Assembly: GCA_032622095.1 (NCBI GenBank)
Contig: CP136063.1
Coordinates: 265,293,426-265,357,425 of the forward strand
Origin: Siphonodentalium dalli
Lineage: Eukaryota; Mollusca; Scaphopoda; Gadilida; Siphonodentaliidae
Direction: 5' to 3'
DNA length: 64,000 nt
Position numbers and translations under genes: made by a program. Each line of letters starts with the position of its first letter. The stretch's first letter is position 1. This document shows positions 30,930 through 42,500 of the stretch, in pieces. The notes beneath the pieces were generated by a model. It had not been told where the DNA came from. It did not search any database and saw only the letters and a list, made by a program, of their open reading frames with translations.

Positions 30930-32510
30930 ATGAACCATATGTACTATACAGTGTATTATGTATACAGTATATAAAGAGTGTGCGATAAGCAAAACGCGCA
31001 ACCGGGTGGACCACACTAACTGCAGGGTTCGCGCTGCCACTTGCCAAATTTGCCAATGGCAACATAATTCACATTTGGCAAAACAATATTTTCATTTGGC
31101 AAAAGTTTTGGTCAATCATTACCATTAATTGGAGGGAAGTCTTATAATTGTGGTGTTTTATAAGGTTTGGGAAAAGTTAACACCTTTATGAAGATACAGT
31201 TAATCTGGTATCCGTATTATTGACGGGCGGATGGGTTAATATTATTAACTGCGATGGTGTTTTCTACATAGCCAGCCATTCCTCTTTTGGTGAGATCTTA
31301 TGACGAAGCAACCCTTCTAAATGCTATTTTCAGTTATTGGTTTATTGTTGTACTATAAACCAACATATAGATGCGAGAATAATTCATAACTAACTGAATT
31401 CCTATCGATATCAAAAGTCGTTCAAACAGCGATAGCCGAAATATAAGACTCAATGCTGCAGAAACTGATACTATCAGTGATAGCATTTGGCAATTTTCTA
31501 AACGAATTTGGCAAAACATGTTTTCATTTGGCAAAAGTAAATTTGGGTCCAGCGCGACCCCCCCCTCCCGCTAAGACCAATGTGGATCATAATACAATCT
31601 CTACCAGAGCGCACCAGTCAGAGTTCCTTTCTGAATCTGTCACCGGCTGGGTACTATAGTCTGTGGTTTTCAATATCTAGCGCGGGGTTTTCCAGCCAAA
31701 ATGTTGAAACCGATCGCCCCAAAGTCAAATTTCCTATGTGCTTTGAGAACAATTCCCGCAATAAAAACTTAACGACAGAATGGAGATTAGAGCGGTAGTT
31801 TTGTTGACAATTTTCGAAAACTACTCGCCAAAATTACCGCAAGTTAGAACTCTTGTGTTTGACTTGCCATGCGTGTTGTCGTGACAATGTCGTCCATGTG
31901 CGTTTAGACGTTTAAAGTTTTGATAAAATAATCGGAGAACCAAATCACACCGTTTCGCAATATATTTATTTGGTTCTAGTGGGATTTTCCAAACAATGTA
32001 CACAATTACACAATTTTGTTCGTTAATGTGTATGCTCAATACGGGCAACATGTTGCTCTGTCGCTTAGTATTAATATCGCGGAAGTCCACCAAATGTGGT
32101 TAACATATCGCCAGTAACAGGGGTCTTACAGGGTCATCAAGGGAGCCTCAATTATAAGGTAAACACATGGAGTATGTAGTATTAACTGTGATTGTTTTCG
32201 CTGTGGTCCATGGTGATTGGTGAATATCCGTGGGGCGGATTAATACGAAACATCCAGTCTGGAGACTAACCGGGGCTTACCTCGAATATCTGCGAAACAC
32301 TGAGAATTGCCACAGAAAACTAAGTTTTAACAAACAATATTTTAGATTAACCATATAGCGCTTGTTATTCCTCGCCATTCAAGCTTTCGGTATTTAATGA
32401 GTCAACGCGCATCACTCTTCAAAAAATTCACCACGGCGTTACGTGTTTTGCTTATCGTACACTCTTTACTCACTGTATACTATACACATTATAATGCACA
32501 CTATAGTTAT
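30930..32510. repeat. Inverted pair enclosing about 1.4 kb
   Basis: TATACAGTATATAAAGAGTG and GCGATAAGCAAAACGCG (30,960-31,005) are matched by the reverse complement of 32,430-32,500 (GATAAGCAAAACACG, AGTGAGTAAAGAGTGT). The arms are about 75 bp. An inner element (31,024-31,562) has ends GGGTTCGCGCTG / CAGCGCGACCC and the recurring word TTTGGCAAAA. No coding content was recognised. Confidence 0.55.
31024..31562. mobile_element. Possible MITE with GGGTYGCGCTG ends
   Basis: Inverted termini GGGTTCGCGCTG (31,024-31,035) and CAGCGCGACCC (31,548-31,558). CATTTGGCAAAA and ATTTGGCAAAAC words cluster near both ends (31,070-31,105; 31,480-31,530) as subterminal repeats. The G-C-rich end is hAT-like, but no target duplication was found. 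Confidence 0.45.
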
Positions 32511-33027
32511 GCGCATTTCATGTTCAGTGATCTATAATCTCTCCCCGCTAATATGTTAATGTGCCTGTTTCTCGCAAATAATGACGTTCGTGTTAAGGGC
32601 GTCGTTTTATCTAAAACAACTTATTCATATCCGTAAACTATTATTGACAACAAACATATTTACGACCACGTACGACAAATATTTTGAAGAAGCTGCACAA
32701 TCAGTTTTTGGTGTACATTTGTATAATCAGGAACGTGGCAACATGGTGTGGCCGAACTTAGCAATAGGTCGAATGTGCATGTCTTTCATACTAACGGGAG
32801 GTTGAATGTGTTCTCATATTTTAATATTCCAGCCACTATTTAGTGTGCAAATAGTTTTTTACACCAAATGATGAAAATGTTCCTACTTATACGATCATAT
32901 TTTTGGGGTGCATATGCAAACCTCTAGCCACTTCGCTGTGTATAAATAAATACAGGTGACTTTGTTGTGCTTTCGATCATTGCAAGTTCGTAAAAAACCG
33001 AAAGCTTGGATCAGTTACATAGCCAAC
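32511..33027. other. No gene recognised
   Basis: AT-rich with one 74-codon frame that lacks recognisable motifs. Confidence 0.35.
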
Positions 33028-33145
33028 CATGGAATAGCTATAGTGCCAGCATATTCATCATCATCATCACCATCATCATCATCATCCTTATCATCATCAT
33101 TTATTCTCAAATCCATGGAATAGCTATAGTGCCAGCATGTTCATC

Positions 33146-33177
<32 letters not shown>

Positions 33178-33234
33178 CATCATCATCATTTATTCTCAAA
33201 TCCATGGAATAGCTATAGTGCCAGCATGTTCATC

Positions 33235-33266
<32 letters not shown>

Positions 33267-33293
33267 CCTCATCATCATCATTTATTCTCAAAT
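33028..33293. repeat. Tandem 85-95-bp units containing (CAT)n
   Basis: Three units, each CATGGAATAGCTATAGTGCC, AGCAT.TTC, a CAT/CAC microsatellite, then TTTATTCTCAAATC. Serine- or isoleucine-rich frames are by-products. Confidence 0.95.
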
Positions 33294-33714
33294 CACCAGA
33301 CATTTGTATAATTGAGTGGATATATATATATATACACAAATCAATTGAACAGTATAGCATGTATATGAATATAACACATTCGTGGGTGGGTGTATGTACG
33401 GTACATGTGTAATCATCATGGATATGGGGTTGGGGTTAAAATAATCTCACGTGTTATCATTGGCAGGCTATATATATGTGGGGAGTCCATTGAATATAGA
33501 CTATATACTTGGCAAGAATATGGGTGGGACCTGGGTCGGGGAACTATGGGGTGGTGTATATGTAACCTGAGAGTCGTGACTGGTCAATCATTTGTCCATT
33601 TATATTTAGGCGATGTTGTTTGCCACAAGAGGTTCCATTAAACGCAGGGCGTCGCGGATGAATATGCTTAGGTTAGTCAGAGTTCGTCTATTTCTGCAGG
33701 TGAAAGGCTCATTC
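33294..33714. other. No gene recognised
   Basis: Short TATATA run near 33,320 and sequence resembling decayed 33-bp units towards the right end. One 83-codon frame (33,390-33,641) has no known motif. Confidence 0.35.
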
Positions 33715-34995
33715 AATTTGTATGTGTTGGGCCTAACTCTGTATGTGTCGGGCCTAACTCTGTAGTACGGTTTGTATGTGTTGGGCCTAACTCTGTAGTA
33801 CGGTTTGTATGTGTCGGGCCTGACTCTGTAGTACGGTTTGTATGTGTCGGGCCTGACTCTGTAGTACGGTTTGTATGTGTCGGGCCTGACTCTGTAGTAC
33901 GATTTGTATGTGTCGGGCCTGACTCTGTAGTACGGTTTGTATGTGTCGGGCCTGACTCTGTAGTACGGTTTGTATGTGTCGGCCTGATTCTGTAGTATGG
34001 TTTGTATGTGTCGGGCCTGACTCTGTAGTACGGTTTGTATGTGTTGGGCCTGACTCTGTAGTACGGTTTGTATGTGTCGGGCCTGACTCTGTCGTATGGT
34101 TTGTATGTGTCGGGCCTGACTCTGTAGTACGGTTTGTATGTGTCGGGCCTGACTCTGTAGTACGGTTTGTATGTGTCGGGCCTGACTCTGTAGTATGGTT
34201 TGTATGTGTCGGGCCTGACTCTGTAGTACGGTTTGTATGTGTCGGGCCTGACTCTGTAGTACGGTTTGTATGTGTTGGGCCTGACTCTGTAGTACGGTTT
34301 GTATGTGTCGGGCCTGACTCTGTAGTACGGTTTGTATGTGTCGGGCCTGACTCTGTAGTACGGTTTGTATGTGTCGGGCCTGATTCTGTAGTATGGATTG
34401 TATGTGTCGGGCCTGACTCTGTAGTACGGTTTGTATGTGTCGGGCCTAACTCTGTAGTACGATTTGTATGTGTCGGGCCTGACCCTGTAGTACGCGTTGT
34501 ACGTGTCGGGCCTGACTCTGTAGTACGGTTTGTATGTGTCGGGCCTGACTCTGTAGTACGATTTGTATGTGTCGGGCCTGACTCTGTAGTACGCGTTGTA
34601 CGTGTCGGGCCTGACTCTGTAGTACGGTTTGTATGTGTCGGGCCTGACTCTGTAGGACGGTTTGTATGTGTCGGGCCTGACTCTGTAGTACGCGTTGTAC
34701 GTGTCGGGCCTAACTCTGTAGTACGGTTTGTATGTGTCGGGCCTAACTCGGTAGTACGGTTTGTATGTGTCGGGCCTGACTCTGTAGTACGATTTGTACG
34801 TGTCGGGCCTAACTCTGTAGTACGGTTTGCATGTGTTGGGCCTGACTCTGTAGTACGGTTTGTATGTGTCGGGCCTGACTCTGTAGTACGGTTTGTATGT
34901 GTCGGGCCTGACTCAGTAGTATGGTTTGTATGTGTTGGGCCTGACTCTGTAGTATGGTTTGTATGTGTTTGGCTTAACTCTGTAGTACTGTTTGA
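33715..34995. repeat. 33-bp minisatellite (about 39 units)
   Basis: Unit TTTGTATGTGTCGGGCCTGA plus CTCTGTAGTACGG. Because 33 is divisible by three, one plus frame stays open for 377 codons (33,974-35,107) as a repeated VVRFVCVGPDS word. I treat it as an artefact: it has no upstream or downstream gene context. A variant unit with ACGCGTTGTACG recurs at 34,492, 34,591 and 34,690, exactly 99 bp apart, which shows a three-unit higher-order repeat. Confidence 0.97.
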
Positions 34996-35789
34996 TCGAT
35001 ATGACTCGTTTAAATGTCATGCAGGTGTTACATTTATTGTAATCATTAGGAAACAGTGGCCAGCGAAACCGCGTTGCCACTTTTATTTTTGCTCTCTTAA
35101 GGCTTAACTAAAGTACTCCAATATGGATGTTTAATAGAGTACAAAGTGACAAAATCTTCACAAGAGTGGCTAAATCAACTATACGTGCATTATGTAAATA
35201 ACAATTTACCTGTGACAGAAATTGTAAATATATTATACGTTGTTCAAAACTGAGATCTTACGTTGCTTTGTGTGCATGCAAGTACATGATCTGATTTCTC
35301 CAAAAATAAAATAAAATCCTGATTGGAGAGTGCTCTGTCAAGAATGTGTTGTTGGGAAATGTATGCATTCATAGAACATGAATTAATTCTCATATTTTAG
35401 AAGTGACTGATTGAATTTGAAATGATACAGCTTGGTTTGACAATGACTGTATCCATTCTGAAGTTAGTAGTTGTAGTCCAGGAGATCGACCCCAAGAAAT
35501 AACAAATGTTGCTCATTTTGACGGACAAGTGCTATCCAGTCTAATTTTGTAGTAAAATATATGTAGATTACGAAAATCCATGATATCAGTGGTGAATTTG
35601 TAGCTTAATTGGCGAAAAACATGTTTTTATTGACCTTCCGACGACCGAAAATAGAAGAATTTTCCGGCGACGTCATAGTACTACTAGTATTCCGGGAGCT
35701 AATATTGGTACCCTTGCACCCCTTGGGACTTAACTTCTTCCACCTCATTTTGTTCCTTATTATGTCCTTCAACTTTTAAGCAATGTTAA
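34996..35789. other. No gene recognised
   Basis: AT-rich sequence without coding frames, tandem units or clear repeat copies. Confidence 0.35.
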
Positions 35790-36600
35790 CAAGAAAAAAA
35801 AGTGGCCATATAGACTCCAGACAAAATGGCGTCCATCATGGCCACTGTTTTTCAGACCAGACTCTAAGTCAGTTTTATGCAAATTATAGCGGTAAAAATC
35901 TTGTAAAATGTATATATTTGCGTGAAGGTAAGACATAATGTCATTTTTTTGGGGCAAAATTGAAACTCACCATCCAAGATGGCCACCAAAATGGCCGCCG
36001 GAAGTTGAAAATATTACTTTTTTTTACAAATATATTTTAGATCGATTCATGCTGTTTGGAACTGGTTGAGTAATGTGACTTTATTTTGTATATTAACTTA
36101 TCATTGGGGCAATTCAATGTGCACTTTTTGGGGTCCTAACCCCTTCCGTTCCCTCAAAAATACGAATTTACAGAATGCGGTATAAAATTTCACACAAAAA
36201 CATCACAATTGGGATTCTAGTCATATTTTAACAAGAAATGAACATAACTTTGTAATGTAAGTGATGCACATGATTACCTATGAATATTCCAACTCAATGG
36301 ACCCAAATTCTTACTTTGGCTCAAAATGGCTGCCAAAATGGCCGCCAAAATATGGAAAATGCCAAAATGGTAAATATTGCCCCAGCATGTCCTGCAATCG
36401 ATTACAAGTTGTGGAAGATGTACAAAATTAGCTATTCTGCATTCTATACATTGAATACTAACATGTCTGATGTGCCATGGTTAATTGTTACTATTGTCAC
36501 CACTGACATCACCAAAAATATTGGACTTTTCTCTCAAAAACTTGACTTAAATATCGGCAAAAATTAACTTTTCATGTTTGGACTATTTTTTCAATTAAAA
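35790..36600. repeat. Diverged copy of the 23-kb foldback-arm family
   Basis: AAATGGCGTCCATCATGGCC, TCCAAGATGGCCACCAAAAT, GAATGCGGTATAAAATTTCA, ATTGGGATTCTAGTC and CAAAATATGGAAAATG occur in the same order as at 23.1-23.66 kb, at visibly lower identity. The foldback ends are not present. Confidence 0.7.
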
Positions 36601-36689
36601 TGTAACTATCTTTGGGTTGAAAGGTGTTTATTGTTTTGATCTATCTTAAATGTGTCACACTGCGGTATTTATAGACCAAATTGTTCGCC

Positions 36690-37850
36690 AGATTTTGACA
36701 GAACTGTATACTCTCATTAAGTAGACATGGATAAACTTTTTATATGCAGCCTGTGTCAGGGAGGACGCAGTTATATAGGAGTGGGTGTAATATAGTGTGT
36801 CATGTTAACGTATTTCTCGATGGGTTAATATATAATGCTTTATTATATGATCATAAGTTTCTTTCCCCAATTCCTATGTTAAAACGTAACGAAAAAATCG
36901 AGATATCTAACGATGTTCACCTCATTAATGAAACAACAGGTTAATATCAGTTCTGAGTGACGTCAGATACTTCAGGGGTTAACATAACTTATTATCAGAC
37001 CTGAAAATTGATCAGGTTTTCCCAGCGACGTGCAACGTCACAACGTCTTGTCCAATCACAGCGCGTTTCATATAATAAAACAGTTATCGCATTGTTTCTT
37101 GGTTGACACGAGGAATTGTCAGCCCTCGGAAGCCAATATTCACCTCGGCCTATGGCCTTGGTGAATATTGACTTCCTCGGGTTGACAATTCCCCGTGTCA
37201 ACCTCAAAACAATGCGATAACTGTATAATGCTAATTATGGTCTGAAATGACTAATATCGAGATTTCTGGTGACCATTCAACGTTTGATACCAATTGATGT
37301 CCCGATGGGGTATATTCTTGGAGTTCTGACATGTCACGAAGCTTCGGTACATGCCACGAAGCTTCAGTACATAGGATGAAAAACCGCCACAGATTTGGGG
37401 TTAATGATGCAAGGTCACATTTTTCGCCAGATTACGACAGAACTATATACTTTCAGTAAGTAGACATGGATAAACGTCCTGTATGTAGCACTGTGTCAGG
37501 GCTGAAGTAAAGCAGTTATATAGGGTGGGTGTAATATAGTGTGTAATTTTGACATAATTACACCATGTATTAATATATATTTCTATGATAGTTACGATCT
37601 GAAATGACTGATATCGAAGTTTATGGTGACCATTCAATGTTTGATGCCATTTGACGGTACGTGTCACGAAGCTTCGGTAAATTGGATGAAAAATCGCCAC
37701 AGATTTGGGGTTAACGATGCGAGGTCACATTTTTCACCAGATTTGACGGAACTGTATAGTCTCATTAAATAGACATCGATAACCTTCTTACATGTAGCCC
37801 TGTGTCAGAGAGGGAGCAGTTATATAGGGGTGGGTGTAATATAGTGTGTC
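36690..37850. repeat. Three direct copies of a repeat module
   Basis: GCCAGATT.TGACAGAACT, TAGACATGGATAA, CCTGTGTCAGGG and GGGTGTAATATAGTGTGT occur at about 36,690, 37,432 and 37,735. The first two run on through TTAATAT..TGCTAATTATG and a GAAGCTTCGGTA word. The third is split by the insertion at 37.85-38.68 kb. Confidence 0.7.
37079..37224. mobile_element. Foldback element (about 70-bp arms)
   Basis: ACAGTTATCGCATTGTTT, GGTTGACACG and CCAATATTCACCTCGGCC pair with the inverse on the right (GGCCTTGGTGAATATTG, CCGTGTCAACC, AACAATGCGATAACTGT) around a 3-nt centre. Pairing has several mismatches. Confidence 0.8.
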
Positions 37851-38676
37851 ATTATACCCCCTTTTTTTTAAAAGGGGGGTACACTGTTTTGCACCTGTCC
37901 GTCCGTCCGTTCGTCCGTGCGTCTGTCCGTACGTCCGTTCGATGTCTGTTCATGTCATAACTTTTGTTCGTTTTGTTCGGATTTTCCATTCTAGAGTTAT
38001 TCATCTTTCTTTATCTGGAAATGTTGGCTTTTTGGTCCATCTGGTGTCTGTTCAATTCGTAACTTCAACAGTTGTACTGGGAACTCAATGAAATTTTGTA
38101 CGGATGTTCACTACTATGAGGGCATTCAATAGAGGGTTCCATCGTTTTGTTCGGATTTTCCATTCTAGAGTTATACATCTTTGTTTATCTGGAAATGTTG
38201 GCTTTTTGGTCCATCTGGTGTCGGTTCATGTCGTAACTTCAACATTTGTGCTGGGATCTCAATGAAATTTGGTATGGATGTTCACTACTATGAGGACATT
38301 CAATAGAGGGTTCCATTGTTCTGTTCTGCTTTTCCATTCTAGAGTTATTCATCTTTGTTTATCTGGAAATGTTGGCTGTTTGGTCCATCCGATGTCTGTT
38401 CAGGTCATAACTTGAACAGTAATGCTCGGATCTCAATGAAATTGTGTATGGATGTTCACCACTATGAGGACATTTAATGCCACATTCAACTGTTTTGTTT
38501 TGGTTTTTTGTTCTAAAGTTATTCATCTTTGTTTATATGAAAATGCTGATTTTTGTTTTTAAATGCTTACTTTACAGTCCGTATGTCTGAGTATATCAGT
38601 CACAGGTTATAGATATGCCCACACTAGGCAGTATGCCACTAGGGGGTATGTACCGGACGACAGTCCATCTCTTGTT
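37851..38676. mobile_element. Dispersed element: A/T-C hairpin, GTCCG run, 4 internal units
   Basis: Begins with ACCCCCTTTTTTT / AAAAGGGGGGT, then a GTCCGTCCGTCC run (37,898-37,940). About four internal units of roughly 178 bp follow (GATTTTCCATTCTAGAGTTA, TATCTGGAAATGTTGGCT, GGATGTTCACTACTATGAGG). It ends GCCACTAGGGGGTATGTACC..ATCTCTTG. It interrupts the third module of the preceding repeat: the flank resumes with CATATTCCTCGATGGGTTAA, which the first module has uninterrupted at 36.81 kb. No coding frame. Confidence 0.7.
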
Positions 38677-39419
38677 ATGACATATTCCTCGATGGGTTAA
38701 TATCGATGCTAATTATGATCTGAAATTATTAATATCCGGGTTTCTGACATGACAGAAAGGCATATATATAAGTTTTGAAAACTAATTACGTATACGCCTT
38801 AAGAAATTGATCTAATTTTGAACAGTACAATGTTTAATTGGATTTGAATTAGACCCCCGTCAACTTAGAAAACAAGTAGAAACCTTCTTAAATCCATTTA
38901 AAAACATTGTAGAAGACAAGTTGTAAATTATTTAACACTATTAAAATAATTAATGGCGAATTTAACCATTAAAATCATACTAAGATGAAATGGTTGCAAT
39001 TTGGACGATTTTGCATAAAAAAAATTGTAAAAAAAAAAAAAATGGAAATTCTTCAATTTTTTTTAGAACCATTAGTTATTTAACATTATTAACACAATTA
39101 CTATTCAACTTAATCACCAAAATCATACTAAAATGAAATGGTTACAAATTGAAAACAAATTTGAAAAATTTGGGCTAAAAACATAGAAAAATGACCCAAA
39201 AATCGCAAAAACCAAAGAAGGCTACACATTTGTTCTTGCTATCATAATTTTACTTCATTACCATACCAAAAAACATTAAAAATAACATGGTCGCAGCTTG
39301 TTCGTCAATATGAGCAACACTACCTCCCGATCTCCTGGACTATTGGCTTTCATTGAATAATCTCTTGATTAATCCTGATTGAAATTTGGACCATGCTGGT
39401 ATGTTAAAATGTATCATAT
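38677..39419. other. AT-rich, no gene recognised
   Basis: Runs of A and repeated AAAATCATACTAA.ATGAAAT (about 38,973 and 39,120) suggest an old internal duplication of about 150 bp. Nothing coding. Confidence 0.4.
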
Positions 39420-39522
39420 TACTGTCATGTACCATCATGTGTCATTCACGGCTTAGTCCTGGGAACCTGCCTCTTCCTTATCCACATCCCTGAAATGCCA
39501 TACACGACTCTTCGCATACGAC
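39420..39522 (+). pseudogene. Reverse transcriptase fragment up to the catalytic motif
   Basis: Conceptual translation gives HVPSCVIHG, then LVLGTCLFLIHIPEMPYTTL and, after a one-base frame change, LFAYDN. This is the stretch of APE-type LINE reverse transcriptases usually read as SGVPQG, VLGP-LFL-YINDLP and LFADD. The second catalytic-motif residue is Tyr instead of Asp, and there are frame breaks, so this copy is dead. It stops at base 39,522 because the minisatellite begins there, and the same protein resumes at 44,781. Confidence 0.72.
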
Positions 39523-42500
39523 AATATCGTCCGCTGTACTATCTCACCACCTCTGATCGTCCGCTGTACTATCTCACCACCTCTGATCGTCCGCTGTACT
39601 ATCTCACCACCTCAATATCGTCCGCTGTACTATCTCACCACCTCTGATCGTCCGCTGTACTATCTCACCACCTCTGTATCGTCCGCTGTACTATCTCACC
39701 ACCTCTGTATCGTCCGCTGTACTATCTCACCACCTCTGATCGTCCGCTGTACTATCTCACCACCTCTGTATCGTCCGCTGTACTATCTCACCACCTCTGT
39801 ATCGTCCGCTGTACTATCTCACCACCTCAATATCGTCCGCTGTACTATCTCACCACCTCTGTATCGTCCGCTGTACTATCTCACCACCTCAATATCGTCC
39901 GCTGTACTATCTCACCACCTCTGACTGTAATATCGTCCGCTGTACTATCTCACCACCTCTGTATCGTCCGCTGTACTATCTCACCACCTCTGTATCGTCC
40001 GCTGTACTATCTCACCACCTCTGTATCGTCCGCTGTACTATCTCACCACCTCTGACTGTAATATCGTCCGCTGTACTATCTCACCACCTCTGTATCGTCC
40101 GCTGTACTATCTCACCACCTCTGATCGTCCGCTGTACTATCTCACCACCTCTGTATCGTCCGCTGTACTATCTCACCACCTCATACCGTCCGCTGTACTA
40201 TCTCACCACCTCTGATCGTCCGCTGTACTATCTCACCACCTCATATCGTCCGCTGTACTATCTCACCACCTCATATCGTCCGCTGTACTATCTCACCACC
40301 TCTGATCGTCCGCTGTACTATCTCACCACCTCTGTATCGTCCGTTGTACTATCTCACCACCTCTGTATCGTCCGCTGTACTATCTCACCACCTCATATCG
40401 TCCGCTGTACTATCTCACCACCTCATATCGTCCGCTGTACTATCTCACCACCTCTGTATCGTCCGCTGTACTATCTCACCACCTCATATCGTCCGCTGTA
40501 CTATCTCACCACCTCATACCGTCCGCTGTACTATCTCACCACCTCTGATCGTCCGCTGTACTATCTCACCACCTCTGATCGTCCGCTGTACTATCTCACC
40601 ACCTCATATCGTCCGCTGTACTATCTCACCACCTCTGTATCGTCCGCTGTACTATCTCACCACCTCTGTATCGTCCGCTGTACTATCTCACCACCTCATA
40701 TCGTCCGCTGTACTATCTCACCACCTCTGTATCGTCCGTTGTACTATCTCACCACCTCATATCGTCCGCTGTACTATCTCACCACCTCATATCGTCCGCT
40801 GTACTATCTCACCACCTCTGTATCGTCCGCTGTACTATCTCACCACCTCATATCGTCCGCTGTACTATCTCACCACCTCATATCGTCCGCTGTACTATCT
40901 CACCACCTCTGATCGTCCGCTGTACGATCTCACCACCTCTGATCGTCCGCTGTACTATCTCACCACCTCTGATCGTCCGCTGTACTATCTCACCACCTCA
41001 TATCGTCCGCTGTACTATCTCACCACCTCATATCGTCCGCTGTACTATCTCACCACCTCTGTATCGTCCGCTGTACTATCTCACCACCTCTGATCGTCCG
41101 CTGTACTATCTCACCACCTCTGATCGTCCGCTGTACTATCTCACCATCTCATATCGTCCGCTGTACTATCTCACCACCTCATATCGTCCGCTGTACTATC
41201 TCACCACCTCTGTATCGTCCGCTGTACTATCTCACCACCTCATATCGTCCGCTGTACTATCTCACCACCTCTGATCGTCCGCTGTACTATCTCACCACCT
41301 CTAATCGTCCGCTGTACTATCTCACCACCTCTGATCGTCCGCTGTACTATCTCACCACCTCATATTGTCCGCTGTACTATCTCACCACCTCTCTATCGTC
41401 CGCTGTACTATCTCACCACCTCTCTATCGTCCGCTGTACTATCTCACCACCTCTCTATCGTCCGCTGTACTATCTCACCACCTCTGATCGTCCGCTGTAC
41501 TATCTCACCACCTCTGATCGTCCGCTGTACTATCTCACCACCTCTGATCGTCCGCTGTACTATCTCACCACCTCTGATCGTCCGCTGTACTATCTCACCA
41601 CCTCTCTATCGTCCGCTGTACTATCTCACCACCTCATATCGTCCGCTGTACTATCTCACCACCTCTGATCGTCCGCTGTACTATCTCACCACCTCTGATC
41701 GTCCGCTGTACTATCTCACCACCTCATATCGTCCGCTGTACTATCTCACCACCTCTCGTCCGCTGTACTATCTCACCACCTCTGATCGTCCGCTGTACTA
41801 TCTCACCACCTCTGATCGTCCGCTGTACTATCTCACCACCTCTGATCGTCCGCTGTACTATCTCACCACCTCTGATCGTCCGCTGTACTATCTCACCACC
41901 TCTGTATCGTCCGCTGTACTATCTCACCACCTCTGATCGTCCGCTGTACTATCTCACCACCTCTGTATCGTCCGCTGTACTATCTCACCACCTCTGATCG
42001 TCCGCTGTACTATCTCACCACCTCTGACTGTAATATCGTCCGCTGTACTAACTCACCACCTCTGATCGTCCGCTGTACTATCTCACCACCTCATATCGTC
42101 CGCTGTACTATCTCACCACCTCTGATCGTCCGCTGTACTATCTCACCACCTCTGATCGTCCGCTGTACTATCTCACCACCTCTGACTGTAATATCGTCCG
42201 CTGTACTAACTCACCACCTCTGATCGTCCGCTGTACTATCTCACCACCTCATATCGTCCGCTGTACTATCTCACCACCTCTGATCGTCCGCTGTACTATC
42301 TCACCACCTCTGATCGTCCGCTGTACTATCTCACCACCTCTCTATCGTCCGCTGTACTATCTCACCACCTCTGATCGTCCGCTGTACTATCTCACCACCT
42401 CTGTATCGTCCGCTGTACTATCTCACCACCTCTGATCGTCCGCTGTACTATCTCACCACCTCTGTATCGTCCGCTGTATTATCTCACCACCTCTGATCGT

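Noticed and set aside
33974-35107. 377-codon frame encoding VVRFVCVGPDS repeats
   Set aside because: The unit is 33 bp, so a stop-free frame is automatic. No start context, splice sites or terminal domains.
40344-41093. 249-codon frame of YYLTTS / CTISPP words
   Set aside because: It is created by the minisatellite period and changes frame wherever linker length changes; no gene context.
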